Below are positions 41,894-49,759 of a DNA stretch of 64,000 nt, in pieces; within the stretch, counting starts at the first letter, position 1, and the number at the start of each line of letters is the position of its first letter. Position numbers and translations under genes: made by a program. The notes under the pieces are model-generated. The model was not told the DNA's origin. It was given only the letters and a program-made list of their open reading frames with translations, and searched no databases. Origin of the DNA: Pacificitalea sp040119125 (GTDB lineage Bacteria > Pseudomonadota > Alphaproteobacteria > Rhodobacterales > Rhodobacteraceae); assembly GCA_040119125.1 (NCBI GenBank), contig JBEDTR010000001.1, positions 124,001 to 188,000 of the forward strand, in the 5' to 3' direction.

Positions 41894-42841
41894 TTACCGC
41901 CAGTCGAAGAAGCCCTCGCCTGCGCGGGCCAAAAGCCCACGCGCCATGTCGATGCCCATCTGCGGACCATCGGCGATCGCGCCGGTCGCCTCATCGCTAA
42001 GCGCCTCCGTCCCATCGGTGCGCAGGATTTCCCCGCGCAGACGCAGTCGGTCCCCGTCCAATTCGGCCAGGGCGGCGATAGGCGTTTCGCAGGAGCCGTC
42101 TAGCGTGGCGAGGAACGCGCGTTCAGCCACGATGCGCTGCGCGGTGGGCAGGTCGTGGATCGGCTCCAGCAGGCGCGCGGTGTTGGTGTCGTTAGCACGC
42201 CGCTCGATCCCGATGGCTCCCTGACCCACAGCGGGCAGCATGTCGTCGGACGGGATCGGGCTGCGCGGCACGTCACCTGCGTTCAGCCGGTTCAGCCCTG
42301 CCATGGCAAGAAACGTGCCCTGCGCCACGCCATCGGCCAGCTTGCGCAGACGGGTTTGCACGTTGCCCCGGAATTCCACCACCTTCAGATCGGGCCGCCG
42401 GTGCAACAACTGCGCCTTGCGCCGCAGCGATGACGTGCCGACCGTTGCGCCGTGTTCCAAACGCTCCCACCCAGTGCCATCAAGCGTGACGAAGGCATCG
42501 CAGGGGTCTTCGCGCGGGAGGTAGCAGTCAAGGATCAGTCCCTCGGGCTGAAGGACAGGCATGTCCTTCATCGAGTGCACGGCGATATCGATCCCGCCTG
42601 CGCTCAACTGCTCCTCGATTTCACGGGTGAACAGCCCCTTGCCGCCGATCTCGCGCAGGGCACGGTCCTGCACCCGGTCGCCGGTGGTTTTGATCACCAC
42701 GACCTCGAACGCCGTCTCTGGCAGGTTAAAGGCCGCGCCGATGCGACGGGCGGTTTCATGGGCCTGCGCCAGCGCAAGCGGCGAGCCGCGCGTGCCGATT
42801 TTCAGCGGGCGGTCGGGCGAGGGGAAAGCGATCTGTGTCAT
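41894..42841 (-). CDS. hemC: Hydroxymethylbilane synthase
   Basis: A 315-residue enzyme that joins four porphobilinogens into hydroxymethylbilane. Motifs are IGTRGSPLALAQAHE, GKGLFTREIEEQL, AVHSMKDMP and GTSSLRRKAQLLH. The cofactor-bearing cysteine is in LDGSCETPIAAL. It is divergent from hemE with 119 nt between starts, so a shared control region for tetrapyrrole synthesis is likely. Confidence 0.95.
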   Translation of the reverse strand: MTQIAFPSPDRPLKIGTRGSPLALAQAHETARRIGAAFNLPETAFEVVVIKTTGDRVQDRALREIGGKGLFTREIEEQLSAGGIDIAVHSMKDMPVLQPEGLILDCYLPREDPCDAFVTLDGTGWERLEHGATVGTSSLRRKAQLLHRRPDLKVVEFRGNVQTRLRKLADGVAQGTFLAMAGLNRLNAGDVPRSPIPSDDMLPAVGQGAIGIERRANDTNTARLLEPIHDLPTAQRIVAERAFLATLDGSCETPIAALAELDGDRLRLRGEILRTDGTEALSDEATGAIADGPQMGIDMARGLLARAGEGFFDWR

Positions 42842-42960
42842 GGCTCGATCCTTAGTTGCGCCGCTGCCGCGTGACAAGCCGGGTCGCGGCGGCGCTGCGT
42901 GCCGCTTGACTTCCGCGCGCTGAGCCGTGACCACATGGCCGACTGAAAACGGAGGCCCCG

Positions 42961-43998
42961 ATGACCAAGACGATCCTGCGCGCGCTTGCTGGCGAAACCC
43001 TGCCCGTCCCGCCGATCTGGATGATGCGTCAGGCGGGGCGCTACCTGCCGGAATATCGCGCCACCCGCGCCAAGGCCGGGGATTTTCTGTCGCTGTGCTA
43101 TAATCCTGAACTGGCTGCCGAGGTGACATTGCAACCGCTGCGCCGCTACGGGTTCGATGCCGCGATCCTCTTTGCCGACATTTTGCTGGTGCCGCAGGCT
43201 CTGGGCGCGGATCTGTGGTTCGTGACCGGCGAGGGGCCGCGTCTGTCGACGATCACCGGGGCCGAAGGGGTCGCCGCGTTGAAGCCTGCCGATGCGATCC
43301 ATGAACACCTCGCCCCGATTTATGAGACCGTGCGCATCCTGTCGCGCGAGCTCCCCGCTGACACCACGCTGGTCGGTTTTGCGGGCGCGCCATGGACCGT
43401 CGCGACCTATATGATCGCCGGGCGCGGCACCCCGGATCAAGGCCCGGCGCATGCGCTCAAGGACGGCGACCGCGCGACGTTCGAGGCGCTGCTGGATCGG
43501 ATCACCGGCGCCACCATCGAATACCTGTCCGCGCAGATCGACGCGGGCGCCGAGGTGGTAAAGCTCTTCGACAGCTGGGCAGGCTCGCTCAAAGGCGATG
43601 ATTTCGACCGCTATGCGCTAGCCCCCGCGAAGCGTATTATCACCGAATTGAAGGCCCGGCATCCGGGCGTGCCGATCATCGCGTTCCCGCGCGAAGCAGG
43701 GCCACGCTATGAAGGATTTGCCAAAGCGACCGGCGCGGATTGCGTCGCGCTGGACAACTCCGCCGATCCGGACTGGGCGGCGGCGCATGTGCAGGTCGAT
43801 GGTTGCGTGCAAGGAAACCTCGCATCGCGGCACATGGTCACCGGCGGTCAGCCCTTGATCGATGAGACCCGCGCGATCGTAAAAGCGTTTTCCGGTGGGC
43901 CGCATATCTTCAATCTGGGGCATGGGATCACGCCCGACGCTGATCCTGAAAACGTCTCATTGATGGTTGAGACGGTCCGGTCCGGGACCACAGGTTGA
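42961..43998 (+). CDS. hemE: Uroporphyrinogen decarboxylase
   Basis: A 345-residue enzyme that turns uroporphyrinogen III into coproporphyrinogen III. The family start PVPPIWMMRQAGRYLPEYRA is exact, followed by AAILFADILLVPQALG, GFAGAPWTVATYMI and FDSWAGSLKGDDF. The end (HIFNLGHGITPDADPENVSL) is also canonical. GGAGGCC precedes the ATG. Confidence 0.96.
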   Translation: MTKTILRALAGETLPVPPIWMMRQAGRYLPEYRATRAKAGDFLSLCYNPELAAEVTLQPLRRYGFDAAILFADILLVPQALGADLWFVTGEGPRLSTITGAEGVAALKPADAIHEHLAPIYETVRILSRELPADTTLVGFAGAPWTVATYMIAGRGTPDQGPAHALKDGDRATFEALLDRITGATIEYLSAQIDAGAEVVKLFDSWAGSLKGDDFDRYALAPAKRIITELKARHPGVPIIAFPREAGPRYEGFAKATGADCVALDNSADPDWAAAHVQVDGCVQGNLASRHMVTGGQPLIDETRAIVKAFSGGPHIFNLGHGITPDADPENVSLMVETVRSGTTG

Positions 43999-44127
43999 GC
44001 GCCGCAATCTGCTAGGGGTGCGCGCAGTGTTAACACAACCTTAACGGTCCGAAACAGACCCTGCTTTTGCCACATTCCGACCTCAATTCGGCGCAAGATA
44101 TGCCTAGGGTTGTAGCGGAGGCAGACG

Positions 44128-44364
44128 ATGATAAAGCCGTTCAGCATCAGGGATGCAGATCACCTCGGAGCCGATGTCGGACCGGAAACAAGCTGGGGCA
44201 TGACCGATGCGGAGCAGCGGCGCCAAGACGGAGCGCTGCGCGACGTGATGTTGGCCAGCCTGCGTTTTGGAAATCTCGAACTGGATGAGATCAAGGTCTC
44301 GCAGCGGCTGAACCGGAAAATCTCATCCGAGCCGTTTTTCCAAAGGCTTGAGCGTCTCGCCTGA
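44128..44364 (+). CDS. Conserved-looking small hypothetical protein
   Basis: A 78-residue acidic, soluble protein (IRDADHLGADVGPETSWGMT, then LRDVMLASLRFGNLELDEIK). There is a clear GGAGG 6 nt before the ATG and ordinary codon use, so it is probably a real gene. I recognise no domain. It stands alone between hemE and mipZ and is followed by a hairpin shared with mipZ. Confidence 0.65.
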   Translation: MIKPFSIRDADHLGADVGPETSWGMTDAEQRRQDGALRDVMLASLRFGNLELDEIKVSQRLNRKISSEPFFQRLERLA

Positions 44365-44395
44365 GCGCGCAGCGCCGGGTGAGCCCTGACCGATC

Positions 44396-44433
44396 ATCAC
44401 AGCCCCGCACGGTGTCCGTGCGGGGCGTGTGAT
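44396..44433. terminator. Bidirectional hairpin between the 78-residue hypothetical gene and mipZ
   Basis: ATCACA-GCCCCGCACGG (44396-44412) pairs with CCGTGCGGGGC-G-TGTGAT (44416-44433), 17 bp with one bulged base and a TGT loop. It lies between two convergent genes and ends 2 nt before the last codon of mipZ. No long T-tract is present. Confidence 0.6.
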
Positions 44434-44435
44434 CG

Positions 44436-45245
44436 TCAGAAATCAGGGGTGACGCCGGGCAGATCCAGCGTGACCAGCAGATCGCGAAGTTCCTGTCGTG
44501 CGGCGACATTCGACAGGTTCAGGCGCTCGACACCTACGTCCTTCAGGTCCAGCAAGGTCAGCCCCCGAGGAAACAACTCGCGGAAAATCACACGCTCCGA
44601 GAAGCCCGGAGCAACGCGGAAGCCGATCCGCTTTGACAGCTTCTCCAGCGCGCTGGCCATCTTCTTCTTGTTGATCATCTGCTGCGCGCCCAGTCGGTTG
44701 CGGGTCACGATCCAGTCGATCGGCGGCAGCCCGGCCTGAGCGCGGATCTGCCGCGCCGACCAGACCATTTCGCTATAGACGGAGGGGCCGAGGATCTTGC
44801 CATCCTCGGGGCTGACGCGGGCCAGCAGGTCAAAATCCACAAAGCTGTCATTGAGCGGCGTGATCAGCGTGTCCGCCAGCGAATGCGCCACTTGGCTGAG
44901 CCGGGTGTGGGAGCCGGGGCAGTCGATCAGGATGAAGTCCTTCTCGCCGTCCAATGCGGCCACAGCGGTTGAGATACGCCGGTCGAACAGGTTCTCACCC
45001 TCAGCCAGATCCCCGCGTTCGATTTCGGGCAGATCGCGGTAGTCGGGCATTGCCAGTTCCAGCCCCTGCGCGGCGCAGAATGCCTTGCGGTTCTCGATGT
45101 AGCGCCCAAGGCTGCGTTGCCGCAGGTCCAGATCCAATGCGCCCACACGGTGCCCCATGCGCACCAGCGCGGTGGAGATATGCATGGATGTCGTGGACTT
45201 GCCGGAGCCGCCCTTTTCGTTCCCGACGACGATGATATGCGCCAA
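44436..45245 (-). CDS. mipZ: Division-plane positioning ATPase MipZ
   Basis: A 269-residue ParA-superfamily ATPase. The deviant Walker A is VVGNEKGGSGKSTTSMHIS (KGGSGKST at 11-18). LDLDLRQRSLGRYIENR and FILIDCPGSHTRLSQVAHSL follow, both typical of MipZ. It forms a gradient from the ParB-bound origin and stops FtsZ from assembling near the cell poles. No parB is beside it. Confidence 0.92.
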   Translation of the reverse strand: MAHIIVVGNEKGGSGKSTTSMHISTALVRMGHRVGALDLDLRQRSLGRYIENRKAFCAAQGLELAMPDYRDLPEIERGDLAEGENLFDRRISTAVAALDGEKDFILIDCPGSHTRLSQVAHSLADTLITPLNDSFVDFDLLARVSPEDGKILGPSVYSEMVWSARQIRAQAGLPPIDWIVTRNRLGAQQMINKKKMASALEKLSKRIGFRVAPGFSERVIFRELFPRGLTLLDLKDVGVERLNLSNVAARQELRDLLVTLDLPGVTPDF

Positions 45246-45410
45246 AGCCGTTTCCCCTGTATGTCCTGCGGTTCGTTGCCCCCGACCGCGGGACGACTAT
45301 AGGATGCGGCCGGGGGAGAGAAAAACCGCCGATCCGCGGATTATCGCATCGAGCGGGCGGTTGCGGCGCTTTTGGCACAAGAGAGGTGCCGGGGATGCAG
45401 GAGGTGAGCG

Positions 45411-45815
45411 ATGACACAGCCCATTCGCGGTGTGAACCATGTGACACTGGCGGTGACCGATTTGGACCGCTCCGTGGCATTCTACCGCGATCTTCTGGGC
45501 CTGAGGTTGCGCGCGCTTTGGAGTGAGGGCGCCTACCTCGAAGCGGGGCCGCTATGGCTGTGCCTCGCGCGCGATCCGGCGGCGACGGCGCGCGAGGATT
45601 ACACCCATCTGGCGTTTGACGTGGCCGAGCCGGAATTTACGGCATTGTCCGAAAGGGTGTCGGCGGCTGCGCGGTTGTGGCGGGACAATCGCAGCGAGGG
45701 CGCGTCGCTGTATTTTCTCGATCCCGACGGGCACCGGTTGGAGCTGCATGTCGGCACACTGGAAAGCCGTCTGGCGGCCTATCGCGGCGGCGGGCGCGTG
45801 CAGGTCTTCGACTAG
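45411..45815 (+). CDS. FosA-like fosfomycin-type thiol transferase (VOC/glyoxalase fold)
   Basis: A 134-residue vicinal-oxygen-chelate protein close to FosA. It begins VNHVTLAVTDLDRSVAFYRD and continues GAYLEAGPLWLCLA, DYTHLAFDV, NRSEGASLYFLDPDGHRLEL. The three metal ligands stand where expected: H10, H66 and E111. FosA adds glutathione to fosfomycin in a Mn/K-dependent reaction. The K-loop-like SEGAS stretch is kept. It is a single gene with no mobile element near it, so it is likely an intrinsic chromosomal copy; activity on other epoxides is possible. Confidence 0.85.
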   Translation: MTQPIRGVNHVTLAVTDLDRSVAFYRDLLGLRLRALWSEGAYLEAGPLWLCLARDPAATAREDYTHLAFDVAEPEFTALSERVSAAARLWRDNRSEGASLYFLDPDGHRLELHVGTLESRLAAYRGGGRVQVFD

Positions 45816-45838
45816 ATCGCGGCACGCCCAAACGAAAA

Positions 45839-45865
45839 ACGCCGCCCCGGAAAAGGGGGCGGCGT
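45839..45865. terminator. Terminator between the FosA-like gene and rpmE
   Basis: ACGCCGCCCC (45839-45848) pairs with GGGGCGGCGT around a GGAAAAG loop. The minus strand ends in TTTTTCG, so it fits rpmE best while also lying 24 nt past the FosA-like gene. Confidence 0.75.
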
Positions 45866-45910
45866 CTCGTGTCTGTCCCTCGGGATGCGTTGTCCCGATG
45901 ACCGGGTTTC

Positions 45911-46132
45911 TTAGAAGCCCAGGCCTTCGTATTTCTTTTTGAACTTCGACACGCGGCCGCCCGAATCCATCAGGCGCGAGGTGCCGCCGTTCCAGGCGGG
46001 GTGTACTGACGGGTCGATGTCGAGCGACAGGTTTGCGCCCTCCGAGCCGTAGGTCGATTTCATTTTCAGGACGTCGCCATTGGTCAGCTTGACGTCGATG
46101 AAGTGGTAGTCGGGATGGATATCCGTTTTCAT
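45911..46132 (-). CDS. rpmE: 50S ribosomal protein L31
   Basis: A 73-residue ribosomal protein (MKTDIHPDYHFIDVKLTNGD, HPAWNGGTSRLMDSGGRVSK). It lacks the CxxC zinc motif, so it is a zinc-independent form as in many alphaproteobacteria. It lies 11 nt downstream of rplS, at the end of the rpsP-trmD-rplS block. Confidence 0.93.
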   Translation of the reverse strand: MKTDIHPDYHFIDVKLTNGDVLKMKSTYGSEGANLSLDIDPSVHPAWNGGTSRLMDSGGRVSKFKKKYEGLGF

Positions 46133-46143
46133 GACGTGGCTCC

Positions 46144-46521
46144 TCAAGCGCCGGTTTTGGCTTTGTAGTGGTTGTCCTCGGCGATACGGGCACTCTTGCC
46201 GCGACGCGCACGCAGGTAATACAGCTTCGCACGGCGGACACGGCCACGACGCACGACGGTGATGCTGTCGATGTTGGTCGCGTGCAGCGGGAAGATACGC
46301 TCGACGCCTTCGCCAAACGAGATCTTGCGCACGGTGAACGACCCGGCAATGCCATGGCCGTTCTTGCGGCTGATGCAGACGCCTTCATAGGCCTGCACAC
46401 GGGTGCGCGTGCCTTCGGTAACCTTGTAGCCGACGCGGATGGTATCACCGGCTTTGAAGTCCGGGATGTCCTTGCCAAGTGCGGCAACTTGCTCGGCTTC
46501 GAGCTGTGCGATCAGGTTCAT
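46144..46521 (-). CDS. rplS: 50S ribosomal protein L19
   Basis: A 125-residue ribosomal protein. Typical stretches are LIAQLEAEQVAALGKDIPDF, GDTIRVGYKVTEGTRTRVQA, YEGVCISRKNGHGIAGSFTV and VRRGRVRRAKLYYLRARRGK. AAAGGAG precedes the start. The 55-nt gap after trmD holds a small hairpin (TTGCGG/CCGCAA, 46544-46561). Confidence 0.95.
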   Translation of the reverse strand: MNLIAQLEAEQVAALGKDIPDFKAGDTIRVGYKVTEGTRTRVQAYEGVCISRKNGHGIAGSFTVRKISFGEGVERIFPLHATNIDSITVVRRGRVRRAKLYYLRARRGKSARIAEDNHYKAKTGA

Positions 46522-46576
46522 CTGATCCACTCCTTTTGTTTGCTTGCGGTTTTTTCCGCAAAGGTTTGTGCCGTCC

Positions 46577-47434
46577 TCAGAGCTCTCGGTCTTCTTCCGG
46601 GTCCCGTCCGTGCGTCGCACAGAAAGCCCGCCAGAGATCAGGTCGTCTTTCCTTAGTCAGCCTTTCGGCCTGCGCCCGTCGCCAGCTGTCGATTTTCGCA
46701 TGGTGCCCGGAGAGAAGAACTTCGGGAACCAAACGACCCTGCCAGTCGGTTGGACGCGTATACTGTGGATGTTCCAAAAGCCCGTCGGAGAAACTCTCCT
46801 CAATGACGGACTCATGATTCCCAAGCACGCGCGGTATAAGTCGGACCGTCGCGTCGATCAAGGCCTGAGCAGCAATCTCGCCGCCGGTCAAGACGAAATC
46901 CCCCAGCGACACTTCCTCAATGTCATGTTTGTCGATCACCCGCTGGTCGACCCCCTCGAACCGACCGCAGAGCATGGTGATCCCGTCGCCCTGCGCCCAG
47001 CGGCGCGCGGTGGCCTGATCAAACCGACGCCCGCGCGGGCTGAGATAGACCACGGGCCAGCGGGAACGGTCGGGCACGGTGCCCTGCGCGGCCTCTTGCA
47101 GCGCCGCATCGACAACATCGGCGCGCAGCACCATGCCAGCGCCGCCGCCCGTGGGGGTGTCATCGACGTTGCGGTGGCGCCCTTGGCCAAACCGGCGCAG
47201 GTCCAGCGTATTCAGCGCCCACAGGCCTTCTTGCAGGGCTTTGCCGGTCAGGCTTTCGCCCAGCACGCCGGGAAAGGCGTCGGGAAACAGCGTGATGATC
47301 CGCGCCTGCCACGCGCCCTTTTGCAGCGGCGGCTCATCCATCAGCGAGCGGGGCCGCAGCGAGCCGCCGATGGACAGCCGGCCATGCGAGCGCGCGGCAG
47401 TCGCGCGGGTGGGACGAGGATCGTCGGAGGTCAT
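46577..47434 (-). CDS. trmD: tRNA (guanine-N1)-methyltransferase
   Basis: A 285-residue SPOUT methyltransferase that makes m1G37 in tRNA and so prevents frameshifting. The core starts ARIITLFPDAFPGVLGESLT, and the trefoil-knot motifs are TGGGAGMVLRADV, MLCGRFEGVDQRV and EEVSLGDFVLTGGE. An N-terminal extension of about 40 residues (SHGRLSIGGSLRPRSLM) precedes the core; this looks usual for Rhodobacterales TrmD, so ATG 47434 is kept. Confidence 0.94.
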   Translation of the reverse strand: MTSDDPRPTRATAARSHGRLSIGGSLRPRSLMDEPPLQKGAWQARIITLFPDAFPGVLGESLTGKALQEGLWALNTLDLRRFGQGRHRNVDDTPTGGGAGMVLRADVVDAALQEAAQGTVPDRSRWPVVYLSPRGRRFDQATARRWAQGDGITMLCGRFEGVDQRVIDKHDIEEVSLGDFVLTGGEIAAQALIDATVRLIPRVLGNHESVIEESFSDGLLEHPQYTRPTDWQGRLVPEVLLSGHHAKIDSWRRAQAERLTKERRPDLWRAFCATHGRDPEEDREL

Positions 47435-47477
47435 GAGCGCGGTTCCGAAATGGGGCAGGGCGATCCGCCGGGGCGGA

Positions 47478-47960
47478 TCACGGCGTGTCGTCGTGGGATC
47501 GGGGTGCTGGTGGCGCAGACGGCGCGGAATGTCCAGTATCGCGGCGCTCCGCATCGGTGTCGTCCTCATCGGGGTGAGGTGCGAACAGTGCCTCGAACGC
47601 GGCCTTCTCCTGCGCCTTCAGTTGCGGCGTCAGTAACAGCGCAAGCGCCAAGCCCGCGCCCGCTGGTAGCAGCCACAACCAGCCCGGAATGTGCCCCTCG
47701 ATCCCCAGCGCGGCCGCCAGACCGCGACCGGCCCCAAAAAGCAGCGCGACGATTAGAATTTGGGTCATGATCTTGCCGCCAATGAACAGCACCGCTGCAA
47801 TCCAGCCACGGGGCAACCGTCGCGAGGTCAGGACAACGACCGACAGGCAGAACACGGCCGCCAGCGGGAGGATCCAGTAGATGTTGGCCCCCGACAATCC
47901 CGCCGTCAGGGGCGAGGTATAAAGCAGCACCGCCCCCAACGCCGAAAGCCGCCCCGTCAT
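47478..47960 (-). CDS. Hypothetical four-TM membrane protein in the rimM-trmD gap
   Basis: A 160-residue protein with four hydrophobic segments (about 4-22, 27-43, 53-75 and 89-109) and a polar, Pro/Asp-rich cytoplasmic-looking tail (PHPDEDDTDAERRDTGHSAP). It lies 43 nt before trmD on the same strand. No family is recognised. Its position within a ribosome-biogenesis operon suggests co-transcription rather than a shared role. Confidence 0.7.
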   Translation of the reverse strand: MTGRLSALGAVLLYTSPLTAGLSGANIYWILPLAAVFCLSVVVLTSRRLPRGWIAAVLFIGGKIMTQILIVALLFGAGRGLAAALGIEGHIPGWLWLLPAGAGLALALLLTPQLKAQEKAAFEALFAPHPDEDDTDAERRDTGHSAPSAPPAPRSHDDTP

Positions 47961-48027
47961 GGAGCGGCTCCCGCAAGCGGCGTCACCGGATGGACCAGCA
48001 TCGGGGACGCGAAATTCACAAGCCGTG

Positions 48028-48189
48028 TCAGGCGATGGCGACAATGCCAAGGATCACCAGCAGGAACAGCACCAGAACCACACCGATCAGGATCTTGGCG
48101 CCGGTCATAGCGACCCCGGAAATCCGACCAAAACCAAGCAGGGCAGCCACAGCTGCGACGACGAGCAGGATGAGAATAATTTCGAGCAT
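48028..48189 (-). CDS. DUF1328/YtjA-family small membrane protein
   Basis: A 53-residue protein with two membrane helices around the family core ALLGFGRISGVAMTGAKILI, then GVVLVLFLLVILGIV. AAAGGA lies 6-7 nt before the ATG. DUF1328 proteins are often stress-induced, and their function is unknown. It lies between rimM and the 160-residue membrane protein on the same strand. Confidence 0.88.
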   Translation of the reverse strand: MLEIILILLVVAAVAALLGFGRISGVAMTGAKILIGVVLVLFLLVILGIVAIA

Positions 48190-48303
48190 TTGATATCCTT
48201 TTGCAGTCCGGAGCCGTTATAGCCCTTTCGCCATCAACTCTCCGCGAGGCGGAGGGTTCCACGGCGATGCGGCATGTGGATTGCGCAGGATATGAGAGCG
48301 ACA

Positions 48304-48810
48304 TCAGAACAGTCCGTCGGGAGGATCGGCGACGATGCGGCCGCCCTTCACATCGACTGTGGGGATCACGGCAAGGGTAAATGGCAGCAGCACTGTGGCC
48401 TTCAGGGTCGGCCCGTGGATTTCCAGCAGGTCGCCCGCGCCGTGGTCATGCACCGCGCGCACCGTGCCCAATTGGGTGCCGCCGGTGTCGAAGACCGCAA
48501 GCCCGATCAGATCAGCATGGTAGAATTCATCATCGGGCAGGTCAGGCAGCACGTCGCGCCCGGCAAACAGGCGCACACCCTTCAACGCGTCGGCGTCTTC
48601 CTTGGTGCGCACGCCGGACAGGCGGGCGGCAAATCCATTGGTGATGGAGCGGGCGAGGGTGACCTCGTAGCTATGGCTGCCATCCTCGGTCCAGAGCGGG
48701 CCGTAGCTCGCCACATCCTCGGGATCGGCGCAGAAGCTCTTTAGCCGGACCTCGCCCTTCACGCCGAAGGAGCCGGCAATGGCGGCGACGCAAACGCGGG
48801 GGTCAGTCAT
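48304..48810 (-). CDS. rimM: Ribosome maturation factor RimM
   Basis: A 168-residue two-domain protein needed for 30S maturation. The N-terminal barrel reads VCVAAIAGSFGVKGEVRLKS and RLSGVRTKEDADALKGVRLF. The PRC-barrel follows: DDEFYHADLIGLAVFDTGG, VHDHGAGDLLEI and LPFTLAVIPTVDVKGGRIVA. It lies 141 nt after rpsP. Confidence 0.94.
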   Translation of the reverse strand: MTDPRVCVAAIAGSFGVKGEVRLKSFCADPEDVASYGPLWTEDGSHSYEVTLARSITNGFAARLSGVRTKEDADALKGVRLFAGRDVLPDLPDDEFYHADLIGLAVFDTGGTQLGTVRAVHDHGAGDLLEIHGPTLKATVLLPFTLAVIPTVDVKGGRIVADPPDGLF

Positions 48811-48951
48811 CGGGGACCTCGGATATGAAGCGGCACAGAAGCAACGCAGGGCGTCGCGGGCCCCCGCCCGACCCCGTAGGGGCGGACGGCGGCGATGTCA
48901 TGCGGGCAGTTCGCCCGATGGCGTCCGGACAGGCCGGCGCGCCGGGGCCGA

Positions 48952-49338
48952 TCACTCGGCGGACTGCTCTTCGGCGGGGGCGTTCGCAGCTTCGGCAGCA
49001 GCGGCGGCCTTCGCGGCACGCTCTTCGGCACGCTCTTCGGCTTTCTTGCCGGGCTTCGCCTTCTTGGGGTTGTTGCGCTCGGCCTTCTCGGCGGCGCCAG
49101 CAGCTTCGAGGAAGCGCTGGATGCGGTCGGTCGGCTTGGCGCCCTGGGCCACCCAATGCTGCACGCGCTCGAGATCCATCACCACGCGGCGCTCGTCATC
49201 CTTGGCGAGCAGCGGGTTGTAGGTGCCGAGCTTCTCGATGAAGCGGCCGTCGCGGGGCATGCGGCTGTCGGTGGCAACGATGGCGTAGTGGGGGCGTTTC
49301 TTGGAGCCGCCACGGGCGAGCCGGATCTTCATGGCCAT
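48952..49338 (-). CDS. rpsP: 30S ribosomal protein S16
   Basis: A 128-residue ribosomal protein. The core is MKIRLARGGSKKRPHYAIVA, RDGRFIEKLGTYNPLLAKDD and ERVQHWVAQGAKPTDRIQRF. It carries a long Ala/Glu/Lys-rich tail (from about residue 85), as is common in alphaproteobacteria. It opens the rpsP-rimM-trmD-rplS block downstream of ffh and aroQ. Confidence 0.95.
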   Translation of the reverse strand: MAMKIRLARGGSKKRPHYAIVATDSRMPRDGRFIEKLGTYNPLLAKDDERRVVMDLERVQHWVAQGAKPTDRIQRFLEAAGAAEKAERNNPKKAKPGKKAEERAEERAAKAAAAAEAANAPAEEQSAE

Positions 49339-49405
49339 GTCTGTTCTCCTTGAGATGGCGTTCTATGGTCTGATGCACCGCAGGGGAGGCGCGGCACGGG
49401 TTCGG

Positions 49406-49759
49406 TTATTCCTGATGCGCCTTATGGTGGCGGATCACCTCCTGAATTACGAAATTCAGGAATTTCTTGGCGAATTCGGGGTCCAGATCGGCCTCCGTCG
49501 CCAGATCTTCGAGCCGGGCGATCTGTTGCTCCTCGCGGGCGGGATCGCTGGGCGGAAGGTCATGTTCAGCTTTCAATCGGCCGACATTCTGCGTGTGCTT
49601 GAACCGCTCGCCCAGCGTATAGACGAGGATCGCGTCAAGCCGGTCGATGCTGGCGCGGTGCTCCAGCAGCAGCTTGGCGGCGCGGGCGGCGTCATCGGAC
49701 ATATCGTCGGATGGGGCCGCGGCGGTGTGGGATGTGGTGTCGCTCATTGCAGCGCTCAT
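49406..49759 (-). CDS. Chorismate mutase, AroQ type
   Basis: A 117-residue, all-helical single-domain chorismate mutase that turns chorismate into prephenate for Phe and Tyr. The family pattern is LLEHRASIDRLDAILVYTLG, ERFKHTQNVGRLKAEHDLPP, then REEQQIARLEDLA and FLNFVIQEVIRHHKA. The ATG at 49759 overlaps the ffh stop (ATGA). The first 20 residues are polar and probably disordered; ATG 49747 or 49702 could be the true start. Confidence 0.9.
   Translation of the reverse strand: MSAAMSDTTSHTAAAPSDDMSDDAARAAKLLLEHRASIDRLDAILVYTLGERFKHTQNVGRLKAEHDLPPSDPAREEQQIARLEDLATEADLDPEFAKKFLNFVIQEVIRHHKAHQE

Noticed and set aside
46522..46576. Hairpin between trmD and rplS as a terminator
   Set aside because: On the transcribed strand the loop, not the tail, is A-rich and no T-tract follows. 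The genes are normally co-transcribed.
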